The position numbers and the translations under genes were made by a program. The notes below the pieces were generated by a model. The model was not told where the DNA came from, did no database searches, and saw nothing but the letters and a program-made list of their open reading frames with translations. Below, one piece after another: positions 1 through 6,116 of a stretch of 6,409 nt of DNA; the first letter of the stretch is position 1, and each line of letters begins with the position of its first letter. The DNA is from Gammaproteobacteria bacterium (GTDB lineage Bacteria; Pseudomonadota; Gammaproteobacteria; HK1). The stretch is taken from positions 1-6,409 of the forward strand of contig JAGRHX010000186.1 in NCBI GenBank assembly GCA_020444775.1. Reading direction: 5' to 3'.

Positions 1-1
1 G

Positions 2-613
2 ATCAAGGCCGACCTGTTCACCGCGCAAGGCTGTGAGCACGCGGTGAACGCTGCCGCGAGCGCGCTCGGTCATCTGGACGTGCTGGTCAACAACGCATCG
101 ACCAACATCGGTGGCCAGCTCGAGACCCTGAGTGACGACCAGCTCATGGAACGTGTGGTCGGTAAGACCCTGGCCTCGATGCGCTGCGCGCGCGCCGCAT
201 TACCGTATCTACGTAAATCGGCTTGCGGACGTATCGTCTGCATCGGCGGCACCTCCGCGCGCACCCCGGGCAAGACCTCCTTGCCAAGTGGCCTCGGGAA
301 CTCGGCGCTGGTCAACTTCGTCAAGCATTTCAGCAACGACGTCGCGGCCGAGGGCATCACCGTCAACGTCGTGCATCCGCCGTTCACCAAGACCGATCGC
401 TATCCGGATCGTGTTGCCGCACGCGCACGTGAGCGCAATATCAGCCACGCCGAGGCGGAAGCTTCCTTTGCCGCGGAGTTCCCCATCGGGCGCGTGGTCG
501 AACCACGTGATATCGCGCCCATGGTCGTGTTCCTGGCATCGGCGCAAGCCAGCGCGATCACCGGTCAGGTCATCGCGGTCGATGGGGGCATGACGCCCTA
601 CGTCGCCTACTGA
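2..613 (+). CDS. SDR-family oxidoreductase-like protein, 5' end outside window; atypical active site
   Basis: This is the C-terminal 203 residues of a classical-length short-chain dehydrogenase/reductase. The frame is open to the left edge, so the first in-window GTG (position 44) is probably not the start, and the Gly-rich NAD(P) motif lies outside. Visible SDR marks, numbered from the codon at 44: a preceding Ala-Asp pair like the adenine-contacting Asp, LDVLVNNAS (11-19), GRIVCIGG (62-69), the stretch ITVNVVHPPFTKTD (105-118) that follows the active-site helix, and a C-terminal FLAS...ITGQVIAVDGG (163-182). The fold is clear but the active site is odd. Aligned without gaps to the E. coli FabG tetrad (Asn110, Ser138, Tyr151, Lys155, spacings recalled from memory), the residues here are Lys41, Gly69, Ser82 and Asn86. 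From memory, other SDR-like proteins share a Lys at the Asn position and an SG..N stretch in place of YxxxK, so this may be a divergent subfamily rather than a decayed gene. Substrate and reaction are unknown. It converges on the amidohydrolase gene, so it is not in that operon. Confidence 0.88.
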   Translation: MKADLFTAQGCEHAVNAAASALGHLDVLVNNASTNIGGQLETLSDDQLMERVVGKTLASMRCARAALPYLRKSACGRIVCIGGTSARTPGKTSLPSGLGNSALVNFVKHFSNDVAAEGITVNVVHPPFTKTDRYPDRVAARARERNISHAEAEASFAAEFPIGRVVEPRDIAPMVVFLASAQASAITGQVIAVDGGMTPYVAY

Positions 614-1719
614 GACGACAGGCCGTACAAACGCCGGGGATTGTCCTGCAAGATGGCCTTCAAGGCCGCCGGGGCCAGGCTCGCCTGCACATCGTGAAAG
701 GTCTTCACGGGGCCGGATCGGGCATCGAGATGCGGATAGTCTGAGGCCCATACGATCTTGGTATCGCCAATCAGCGCGATCGTGCTGGCGAGGGTTCGCT
801 CGTCCGGATCGCAGCTTATCCAGCACTGTCGTTGGAAGTACTCGCTGGGTGAGAGCCGAAGCGAGGGCGCCAGGTGGTGCAGCCGCGCGACGTGCTCATC
901 GAGCCTGTCAAGCCACGATGGCAGCCAGCCACAGCCGGCTTCCAGATAAGCGACCTGCAAGGACGGGAACCGCTCGAAGACACCACCGACGATCATGTTC
1001 GCGCAGGCGGCCATCTGCTCGAAAGGATGCGAGAGCGTGTGGGTGAGAATGTAGTTGTCGTATCGATACGAGCTCAACGTCCTTTGATGGCCGCTGCCGC
1101 CTTCGTGAAAAGCCAGCGGCGCATCCAGCGCCTGCATCGTCGCATACAGGCGATCGAAGTCGACGTGGTCCAGGTTGCGCTCGTCCGAAGGAGCCGGATG
1201 GGCCATGACACCGCGCATGCCGAGCGACCGCACACAGCGCTCGGCCTCGCGGCAGGCCACCTCTACATGCTGTAGCGGGATCAGACCGACACCAATCAGA
1301 CGTGTCGGATCGGTCTTGCAGTGCTCGTGCAGCCAGTTGTTGTAGGCCTGACAGACGGCCTCGGCAAGCCCGGCATCACGTAGCACCGGCACGCCCATCA
1401 GCAACAGTGATGGATAGAGCACCATGATGTCGATGCCTTCCCGGTCCATATCGGCAAGACGTGCGGTGGCGTCCCAACCGCCCTCTCGTCGATGCGCCGA
1501 GTCCGGCGCGTAGAACGCGCCCAGCCCCTCAGGACGCCCGGCACCGGGTCCCGACGGCGTCGGCCACAAACGCCCATCCAGCTCGAAGCGCAGATGGCCA
1601 CCGGCGTCGGTCACCATCTTCGGCTTGCGCTTACGGTACGAGTCGTCGAAGTAGCGATCCCACATGTCCAGGGGCTCGACCACATGACCGTCGGCATCGA
1701 TGACCTGATACGCACGCAT
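607..1719 (-). CDS. Amidohydrolase-superfamily (amidohydrolase 2 / COG2159 type) metal-dependent hydrolase or decarboxylase
   Basis: A 370-residue TIM-barrel enzyme of the amidohydrolase-2 group, which also holds ACMSD and gamma-resorcylate decarboxylase; expected to be cytoplasmic. Family marks: the strand-1 motif DADGHVVEP (8-16), strand-5 FHEGG with His205, YLEAGCGWLP with Glu260, and the strand-8 motif WASDYPH with Asp327, the usual catalytic/metal Asp. The C-terminal ILQDNPRRLYGL is typical of the family. The usual HxH of strand 1 appears as Asp10-x-His12, a variant I recall from many proteins annotated only as amidohydrolase family. I chose the ATG at 1717-1719: an AGGA (1726-1729) sits 6 nt upstream and the conserved motif then begins at residue 8. 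The longer reading from 1776 adds 19 unlikely residues and overlaps the ABC gene. It starts 14 nt after the ATPase stop, so it is very probably co-transcribed and may act on the imported compound (inference). Its TAG stop overlaps the end of the SDR gene. Substrate not identifiable. Confidence 0.9.
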   Translation of the reverse strand: MRAYQVIDADGHVVEPLDMWDRYFDDSYRKRKPKMVTDAGGHLRFELDGRLWPTPSGPGAGRPEGLGAFYAPDSAHRREGGWDATARLADMDREGIDIMVLYPSLLLMGVPVLRDAGLAEAVCQAYNNWLHEHCKTDPTRLIGVGLIPLQHVEVACREAERCVRSLGMRGVMAHPAPSDERNLDHVDFDRLYATMQALDAPLAFHEGGSGHQRTLSSYRYDNYILTHTLSHPFEQMAACANMIVGGVFERFPSLQVAYLEAGCGWLPSWLDRLDEHVARLHHLAPSLRLSPSEYFQRQCWISCDPDERTLASTIALIGDTKIVWASDYPHLDARSGPVKTFHDVQASLAPAALKAILQDNPRRLYGLSSQ

Positions 1720-1725
1720 GGTCTG

Positions 1726-1729
1726 TCCT
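1726..1729 (-). promoter_or_regulatory. Ribosome-binding site of the amidohydrolase gene
   Basis: Reads AGGA on the minus strand, 6 nt before the ATG at 1719 and just after the TAG stop of the upstream ATPase gene (1734-1736). It favours the 370-residue start over the upstream in-frame ATG at 1776. Confidence 0.6.
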
Positions 1730-1733
1730 GCTG

Positions 1734-2867
1734 CTAGCTGGATTGAACGGAGGCGCTGGGTTCCAGGACGATGCATTGGCTGGCTGACGCCGAGACATAG
1801 ACCTCGTCGCCCTCCTCGTGCAGGCTGTCCACTCGCCCACGAACGACCAGCGGTTTGTCATCGCACAGCACGATGTACTCGTAGCTGTCGCCCAGGAAGA
1901 CTCTTTGCTTGACCCGGCCTGCCCAGTTGTTGGGGCTCTCTGTCACCGGTTCGCTGGACAGTCGCGCAAAGCCCGGTCGCAAGGCCACGGTCGCCTCGCC
2001 CTGCAGCGAATAACCCGGGTTGAGGCAATGGATCAGCTGCTTGCCGCGTGTCTCCAGCACGGTCGTGCCATTGACACTGAGATCCTCGCGCACGCTACCG
2101 TCCAGCAGGTTGGCCGCGCCGACGAAGTCGGCGACGAAGGCATTGCGCGGACAGTTGTAGATCTCCGCGGGCGCGCCGATCTGCGCGATATGTCCGGACT
2201 GCATGACGATGATCCGATCCGACAGGACCAGCGCCTCTTCCTGATCGTGGGTCACGTAGATCGAGGTCACACCCGTCTGCCGCTGCAGCTGCTGCATCTC
2301 CCGCCGCATGCCCGCGCGCAGACGCGCGTCCAGATTGCTCAGTGGCTCATCGAGCAGCAGCAGCTTGGGCTTGACCGCAAGCGCCCGCGCCAGCGCGACA
2401 CGCTGCTGCTGTCCGCCGGACAGGTTCGCCGCGCTGCGCTTTTCGAAGCCATCCATCTCCACCAGGTTGAGCGCCCAACGCACGCTGTCGCTGCGCTCCC
2501 CGCGACTATCGCCACGCACCTTCAGCCCATAGCCGACATTGTCCGCCACGCTCATGTGCGGCCAGATGGCGTAGGACTGAAACACCATCGCCAGGCCACG
2601 CCGTTCGGTCGGCACGTTGACATTGCTCGCCGAGGAGTACACCAGCTCGCCATCCAGACGGATGGTGCCGGAGTGCGGAGTCTCCAGGCCCGCAATCGCG
2701 CGCAGGGTCGTGGTCTTGCCACAGCCGGAAGGTCCGAGCAGCGTCATGTGCTCGCCCGCATGCACCGAAAAACTGACACCGTCCACCGCCAACGTATCGC
2801 CGTAGCGGACGACCAGATCCTCGACCTCGATCAATACGGGGCGGGATGCTGCGTTCGAACCTTGCAC
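1734..2867 (-). CDS. ABC importer ATP-binding protein, FbpC/PotA type
   Basis: A 377-residue ATPase that would power the importer from the cytoplasmic face. All nucleotide-binding motifs are intact: Walker A GPSGCGKTT (45-53), Q-loop Gln97 in VFQSYAIWPHM, signature LSGGQQQR (149-156), Walker B LLLLDEP (169-175) with catalytic Glu174, D-loop SNLDA, and switch His207 in YVTHDQEEA. From about residue 245 a C-terminal TOBE-type region follows (LRPGF at 296-300), as in the CUT/polyamine/iron transporter ATPases. Length is normal for the group. The start is a GTG; the minus-strand TGGAGA at 2875-2880 lies 7 nt upstream and supports it. It follows the permease gene after 74 bp and precedes the amidohydrolase by 14 bp. 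The YAIWPHM form of the Q-loop is one I associate with ferric/polyamine-type importers, but the ATPase alone does not define the substrate. Confidence 0.95.
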   Translation of the reverse strand: MQGSNAASRPVLIEVEDLVVRYGDTLAVDGVSFSVHAGEHMTLLGPSGCGKTTTLRAIAGLETPHSGTIRLDGELVYSSASNVNVPTERRGLAMVFQSYAIWPHMSVADNVGYGLKVRGDSRGERSDSVRWALNLVEMDGFEKRSAANLSGGQQQRVALARALAVKPKLLLLDEPLSNLDARLRAGMRREMQQLQRQTGVTSIYVTHDQEEALVLSDRIIVMQSGHIAQIGAPAEIYNCPRNAFVADFVGAANLLDGSVREDLSVNGTTVLETRGKQLIHCLNPGYSLQGEATVALRPGFARLSSEPVTESPNNWAGRVKQRVFLGDSYEYIVLCDDKPLVVRGRVDSLHEEGDEVYVSASASQCIVLEPSASVQSS

Positions 2868-2941
2868 TTACGCGTCTCCAGCTGGACCCGCATCACATGC
2901 GTGGCGCTCGGGATGGGGCTTGGGATGGGTGCAGCGAACGG
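2868..2941 (-). other. 74-bp spacer between permease and ATPase genes, with a small hairpin and a direct repeat
   Basis: Contains a perfect 5-bp hairpin with a 3-nt loop (CGCAT CAC ATGCG, 2889-2901) upstream of the ATPase ribosome-binding site. It also holds an 8-bp direct repeat GGGATGGG at 2910-2917 and 2922-2929 (12-bp period). There is no T-run after the hairpin, so it is not a recognisable terminator. Function unknown; both elements are short enough to be chance. Confidence 0.35.
2875..2880 (-). promoter_or_regulatory. Ribosome-binding site of the ABC ATPase gene (GTG start)
   Basis: Reads TGGAGA on the minus strand, 7 nt before the GTG at 2867. It is the main reason for accepting the GTG as the start; no in-frame ATG lies at a comparable distance. 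Confidence 0.6.
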
Positions 2942-4699
2942 TCAATTGCTCTGACCGAGTATGTTGCCACCCAACAATCGGTATCCGACCAGGATCACCA
3001 CGGCATTGATGGCCAGCAGAATCACCGACAGCGCCGCCACGGCCTCCCAGCTCGGCAACAGGTACGCATCCATGATCGCGGTGGCGATCACGGTGGTCTG
3101 TGAGTTGTAGAGCAGCACCGAGGAGCTGAGCTCCTTGACCGACGGCACGAATATCAAGATGAAGCCCGCGAGCAGGCCGCTCTTCATCAACGGCACCGTG
3201 ATGTCCTTGAGCACCCGCAGCCGCGACGCCCCCAGCACCCGGGCGGCGCTTTCCAGCTCGTGGTAGATGCTCGCGATCGACGATGCACAGCTCATGTAGG
3301 CAAAGGGCATGAACTTGGTCAGATAGGCCAGCGCAATGATCGTGAGCGTACCGTAGAGCACGATCGGTCCACTGCTATAGGCCGCGAACAGACCGACCGC
3401 GAAGACCATGCCGGGAATCACCAGTGGCGCGGTGACCAGGAAAGCCAGCCAGGATCCGAACGGCACGATCTTGCGCTCTGACAGGTATGCGATCACCCCG
3501 CCGATGACGACGCCGAAACCCGCGGCAATCAGTCCGGTCACCATGCTGTTGTAGATGGACAGCAGACCGGCCTCGTAGGTGAACAGCACATAGTGGAAGT
3601 TGTGCAGGGTCAGGTTGTCGAAGGCAAAGCCACGATAGGACTGCGCCAACAAAGACGTCCCGCAGATCATGAAGTACGGCAGGATGAAGGTGAACAGGAT
3701 GATGAAGAAGGCGAAGGCGAGCGCCGGCCACTTCCACAGACCGAGATCGATCCGACGCCGCCGCCCGCCCTTGCCCTTGATGGTGGCATAGCTGCCGCGG
3801 CTGACCATCTTGCGCTGCAGCCACAGCAACACCAGGGTCACCAGCAACAAGGGCAGAGACAAGGCAGCCGCCAGGCCAATCTGTGGCGGATACTCGAACA
3901 ACGACCACAGTTGCGTGGTGATGACGTAGACCCGCGACGGCACGCCGATCACCGCGGGCACGCCGTAGAGGATCAATGACTCCAGGAACATCAAGATGAA
4001 GCCCGCGACGATGGCCGGCCAGGCCAACGGTATGGTGATGGTCCAGAGAATGCGGAACTTCCCCGCGCCGGAGACCTGGGCGGCCTCCTCGATCTCCGTA
4101 TCCATCATCTCGAAAGCGTTGTACATGAACAGGAAGGCCAACGGATAGACGGTCGCCAGCGAGACCAGCACCAGGCCTTCCATGGAGAAGATGTTGATCA
4201 ACGGATCGCTGGCGCCGGTCAGCGCCCGCCAGGTCTTGTTGAGCAGACCGGCATTGGGCCCCGCCAGCAGGATCCACGACAAGGCGTTGACGAAACCGGG
4301 GGTGACGAAGGCACCGAGCACGCAAAAGCGGATCAATCCTCGAAACGGCACGTTGGTACGGCTGACCAGCCATGCCAGCGGCGCCCCCATGAACATACCC
4401 AGCACCGCACAGATGAGGCCCAGCTTCAGCGAGTTCCAGGTCGCCTCGTGGAAGCGCTCGACCTCGAGGATCTGTGCGTAGTTGGCCAGCGTCCAGCCGC
4501 TGTCATCCTGAAGGCTCTTCAGCACCAGCTGATACATGGGCATCAGCACCAGGATCAGCAGCACGATCGTGATACCGAGCCAGACCAGTGTCTGCAGGTT
4601 GAACAGCCGCGCCAGACGCGCGGACCGGAGCACGCCGGTACGCGTCGCCATTGCTGCCTGTACGCCGCTGGTCGATATCGACTGTTCGCTCATGGCCAT
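2942..4699 (-). CDS. ABC importer permease with two fused transmembrane domains, FbpB type
   Basis: A 585-residue inner-membrane protein holding two binding-protein-dependent transport domains in one chain, so one copy supplies both halves of the channel. About 12 hydrophobic segments are visible, roughly at 38-60, 92-114, 122-147, 173-196, 227-251, 274-296, 325-347, 383-407, 413-440, 446-465, 505-525 and 556-576. Each half carries the cytoplasmic EAA loop that docks on the ATPase: EEAAQVSGAG...IP (204-224) and ESAARVLGAS...VP (483-503). A basic linker (KGKGGRRRR, 308-316) joins the halves and should face the cytoplasm. The fused layout is typical of FbpB/SfuB-like ferric and related transporters. 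The ATG at 4699 has a GAGG (minus strand, 4711-4714) 11 nt upstream, rather far; a second in-frame ATG at 4693 is still further, so the first is preferred. It lies between the binding-protein and ATPase genes of the same system. Confidence 0.94.
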   Translation of the reverse strand: MAMSEQSISTSGVQAAMATRTGVLRSARLARLFNLQTLVWLGITIVLLILVLMPMYQLVLKSLQDDSGWTLANYAQILEVERFHEATWNSLKLGLICAVLGMFMGAPLAWLVSRTNVPFRGLIRFCVLGAFVTPGFVNALSWILLAGPNAGLLNKTWRALTGASDPLINIFSMEGLVLVSLATVYPLAFLFMYNAFEMMDTEIEEAAQVSGAGKFRILWTITIPLAWPAIVAGFILMFLESLILYGVPAVIGVPSRVYVITTQLWSLFEYPPQIGLAAALSLPLLLVTLVLLWLQRKMVSRGSYATIKGKGGRRRRIDLGLWKWPALAFAFFIILFTFILPYFMICGTSLLAQSYRGFAFDNLTLHNFHYVLFTYEAGLLSIYNSMVTGLIAAGFGVVIGGVIAYLSERKIVPFGSWLAFLVTAPLVIPGMVFAVGLFAAYSSGPIVLYGTLTIIALAYLTKFMPFAYMSCASSIASIYHELESAARVLGASRLRVLKDITVPLMKSGLLAGFILIFVPSVKELSSSVLLYNSQTTVIATAIMDAYLLPSWEAVAALSVILLAINAVVILVGYRLLGGNILGQSN

Positions 4700-4755
4700 C
4701 CGGGTTCGGACCTCGTCAACAGCCGATCAGGGTGGCTGGGGGGTGGGAGCCGCGT

Positions 4756-4810
4756 GCAGGCGCGAGACGGTCCACGCCGCGATGTGTTGCGTGAACCGTC
4801 TCCCGCCTGC
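4756..4810 (-). promoter_or_regulatory. Long imperfect inverted repeat (mRNA hairpin) between binding-protein and permease genes
   Basis: Arms at 4756-4777 and 4789-4810 pair over 22 positions with two exceptions, one of which becomes a U-G wobble in the minus-strand transcript and the other a G-G mismatch; the loop is 11 nt. The hairpin starts 18 nt after the TGA of the binding-protein gene. It is followed on the transcript by a C-rich tract, not a U-run, so it is not a standard intrinsic terminator. In many importers such stem-loops protect the upstream binding-protein mRNA from 3' exonucleases or partly stop transcription, giving more binding protein than permease; that role here is inferred from position. 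Another possibility is a member of a dispersed intergenic repeat family. Confidence 0.7.
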
Positions 4811-4828
4811 TGACACCATGACGGACGA

Positions 4829-5923
4829 TCAGCCGCCGAACATCGCGCCGAACTTCTCGCGTCCCTCTTCCAGCCAGACCTTGACCTTCTCCGGATCGGG
4901 GATCATCACCTTCATCTGCTTGGGGTTGGGATACTGCGGCGGATACTTGATCTCGGGGCTGTCCAACGGTGACAGCACGCCACCGTTGACGTAGTGCTGC
5001 TGGCCCTTTGGTGAGGTGATCCAGTCGATGAGCAGCTTGCCCGCGTTGGGATGCTTGGCCTTCGCCAGCAGCGCGACCGGACCGAGCTGTCCGAACACAC
5101 CGTCCTCGGGAAACACCGTCTCGATCGGCAGACCCTGGGCCTGAGCGGGGGCAGTGATCTGATGGTCGCACAAGCCGATGACGCGTTCTCCGGTGGCAAT
5201 GAGATTGGTCGCGTCGCAGGACTGCTGGGTCATGATGTTGTTGGCCTTGAGCGCCTCGAAGAACGGCCAGCCATACATCTGTACCAGAAAGTAGTCGACG
5301 ACCGCCGAGGTCCCGCTGGCCTTGATGTGCCCCTGAACCAGCTTGTTCTTGTACTTGGGATCGGTAAGGTCCTTCCAGGTCTTGGGGATCATGTCACCCG
5401 TGACCAGATCCTTGTTGTAGTTGATGGCACCCAGACCGATTTGCGAGGCATGCCAGTAGTGCTCGGGATCGTAGTACTCGTTGCTGCGGTACAGGGCGAT
5501 GTTGGCCGGCACATACGGCTGCAGCATTCCGCGCTTCTTCATGTCGTAGAAGTGCGCCACCACCGAGGTGTCGATCACGTCGGCGTTGTTCACACCCTGC
5601 TCGAACTCCTGCACCGCCCGGTTGTAGTTGAGCGAAGAGCTGAGACGGGTGATCTTGACGGTGATGCCGAGCGCCTTGGTCGCTTCCTCACCGATCTTGA
5701 AGGCGGTCTTGGTGGCACGCGCGGTGTAGTAGTTGACCACGCCCTCCTTCATCGCCGCCGCCTTCTCCTCGGCGCTGATACCCGGGCTCGCATTGCCTTG
5801 CGCGATCACACCCGCACTGCACGAAAGCCCTGAGAGCAGCGCCAGTGACGCGAACACGACGCGCCTGAGACGACTGCCACCGATCTCGCCTGATCCTGGC
5901 GTGTGAACCCTTATTCCGGCCAT
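4829..5923 (-). CDS. Periplasmic solute-binding protein of an ABC importer, Fbp/AfuA type
   Basis: A 364-residue substrate-capture subunit. The N-terminus is a signal peptide: basic RLRR (18-21), hydrophobic stretch 22-41, likely cleavage near VIA-QG (39-43). The Cys at 35 is not in a good lipobox, so a soluble periplasmic form is likely. The mature part shows class features: VVNYYTA (62-68) opening the first lobe, ASQIGLGAINYNKD (159-172), PKTWKDLTDPKYKNK (180-194), ATGERVIGL (243-251) and LLIDWITSPKGQQHYV (297-312). Length suits the family. The stretch that in FbpA carries the iron-binding tandem Tyr reads LCDHQITAP (251-259), so ferric iron is an unlikely ligand. The mature protein has just two cysteines (236 and 252), possibly a disulfide. 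The ATG at 5923 is chosen because a strong GGGAGGAG lies 7 nt upstream and the signal peptide is then terminal; an upstream in-frame ATG at 6061 would add 46 residues before it. It is the first gene of the operon, 129 bp before the permease. Confidence 0.93.
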   Translation of the reverse strand: MAGIRVHTPGSGEIGGSRLRRVVFASLALLSGLSCSAGVIAQGNASPGISAEEKAAAMKEGVVNYYTARATKTAFKIGEEATKALGITVKITRLSSSLNYNRAVQEFEQGVNNADVIDTSVVAHFYDMKKRGMLQPYVPANIALYRSNEYYDPEHYWHASQIGLGAINYNKDLVTGDMIPKTWKDLTDPKYKNKLVQGHIKASGTSAVVDYFLVQMYGWPFFEALKANNIMTQQSCDATNLIATGERVIGLCDHQITAPAQAQGLPIETVFPEDGVFGQLGPVALLAKAKHPNAGKLLIDWITSPKGQQHYVNGGVLSPLDSPEIKYPPQYPNPKQMKVMIPDPEKVKVWLEEGREKFGAMFGG

Positions 5924-5930
5924 GGTCGCG

Positions 5931-5938
5931 CTCCTCCC
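5931..5938 (-). promoter_or_regulatory. Strong ribosome-binding site of the solute-binding protein gene
   Basis: Reads GGGAGGAG on the minus strand, 7 nt before the ATG at 5923. It is the strongest Shine-Dalgarno match in the window, as expected for a highly made binding protein, and it decides the start codon. A perfect 6-bp hairpin (5942-5962) ends 3 nt upstream of it. Confidence 0.8.
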
Positions 5939-5941
5939 GTG

Positions 5942-5962
5942 CTCTTCTTTGTTGCTGAAGAG
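5942..5962 (-). repeat. Short perfect inverted repeat just upstream of the binding-protein ribosome-binding site
   Basis: CTCTTC at 5942-5947 and GAAGAG at 5957-5962 form a 6-bp stem with a 9-nt loop in the transcript. The stem ends 3 nt before the Shine-Dalgarno sequence, so it could keep the start region open or protect the 5' side of the message. Short arms make chance possible. Confidence 0.45.
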
Positions 5963-6050
5963 GTTGAGGGTCACCGTGCTAACAGGCTCATGCGAACCCC
6001 AACCTTGGTGCGCCCCATCACATTCTCGCCGTCGAGTGCGTCGTTCGATG

Positions 6051-6072
6051 CTGTGTGGCACAAATTACACAG
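6051..6072. repeat. Inverted repeat CTGTGT-N10-ACACAG, possible operator
   Basis: Two perfect 6-bp arms (6051-6056 and 6067-6072) around an AT-rich 10-bp centre form a 22-bp dyad, the size of a typical dimeric regulator site. It lies about 55-75 bp downstream of the inferred transcription start, where a bound protein would act as a roadblock, unless another promoter is used. It could equally act as an RNA hairpin. No regulator gene is visible in the window to pair with it. Confidence 0.4.
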
Positions 6073-6116
6073 ACAGTCAGAACGCACTCACGACAATGCT
6101 CGAGGCCTTGACTGTC
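6072..6116. repeat. Perfect 8-bp inverted repeat GACAGTCA ... TGACTGTC
   Basis: Arms at 6072-6079 and 6109-6116 with a 29-bp spacer, starting about 12 bp downstream of the inferred transcription start. They could be two operator half-sites spaced by about 3.5 helical turns, or a stem in the leader RNA. Finding one such repeat by chance in about 200 bp is not rare, so the support is modest. Confidence 0.4.

Noticed and set aside
209..826. A 205-codon minus-strand open frame across the SDR and amidohydrolase ends
   Set aside because: It overlaps two well-supported genes and its translation resembles no family.
1818..2954. A 378-codon plus-strand open frame opposite the ATPase gene
   Set aside because: It lies antisense to a gene with all ABC motifs intact. 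Its translation is His/Gln/Arg-rich with no recognisable domain, the usual result of GC-rich codon use on the other strand.
3375..4373. A 332-codon minus-strand open frame inside the permease gene
   Set aside because: Same-strand, different-frame shadow; Arg/Gly/His-rich, no membrane segments, while the overlapping frame is a clear permease.
4730..4747. A G-rich tract on the plus strand (G3, G6 and G3 runs) as a possible G-quadruplex
   Set aside because: Only three G tracts with a six-base central run, so four three-base tracts with loops cannot be formed. The transcript of the operon is C-rich here.
5051..5833. A 260-codon plus-strand open frame opposite the binding-protein gene
   Set aside because: Val/Leu/Gly/His/Arg-rich antisense shadow of a well-supported gene; no family resemblance.
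5971..6018. A 15-codon leader reading frame upstream of the binding-protein gene
   Set aside because: No convincing ribosome-binding site, and the peptide has no run of one amino acid that would suggest attenuation. Kept only as a note in the leader entry.
5924..6061. A 46-residue N-terminal extension of the binding protein from the ATG at 6061
   Set aside because: It would bury the signal peptide, whereas the strong ribosome-binding site at 5931-5938 marks the ATG at 5923.
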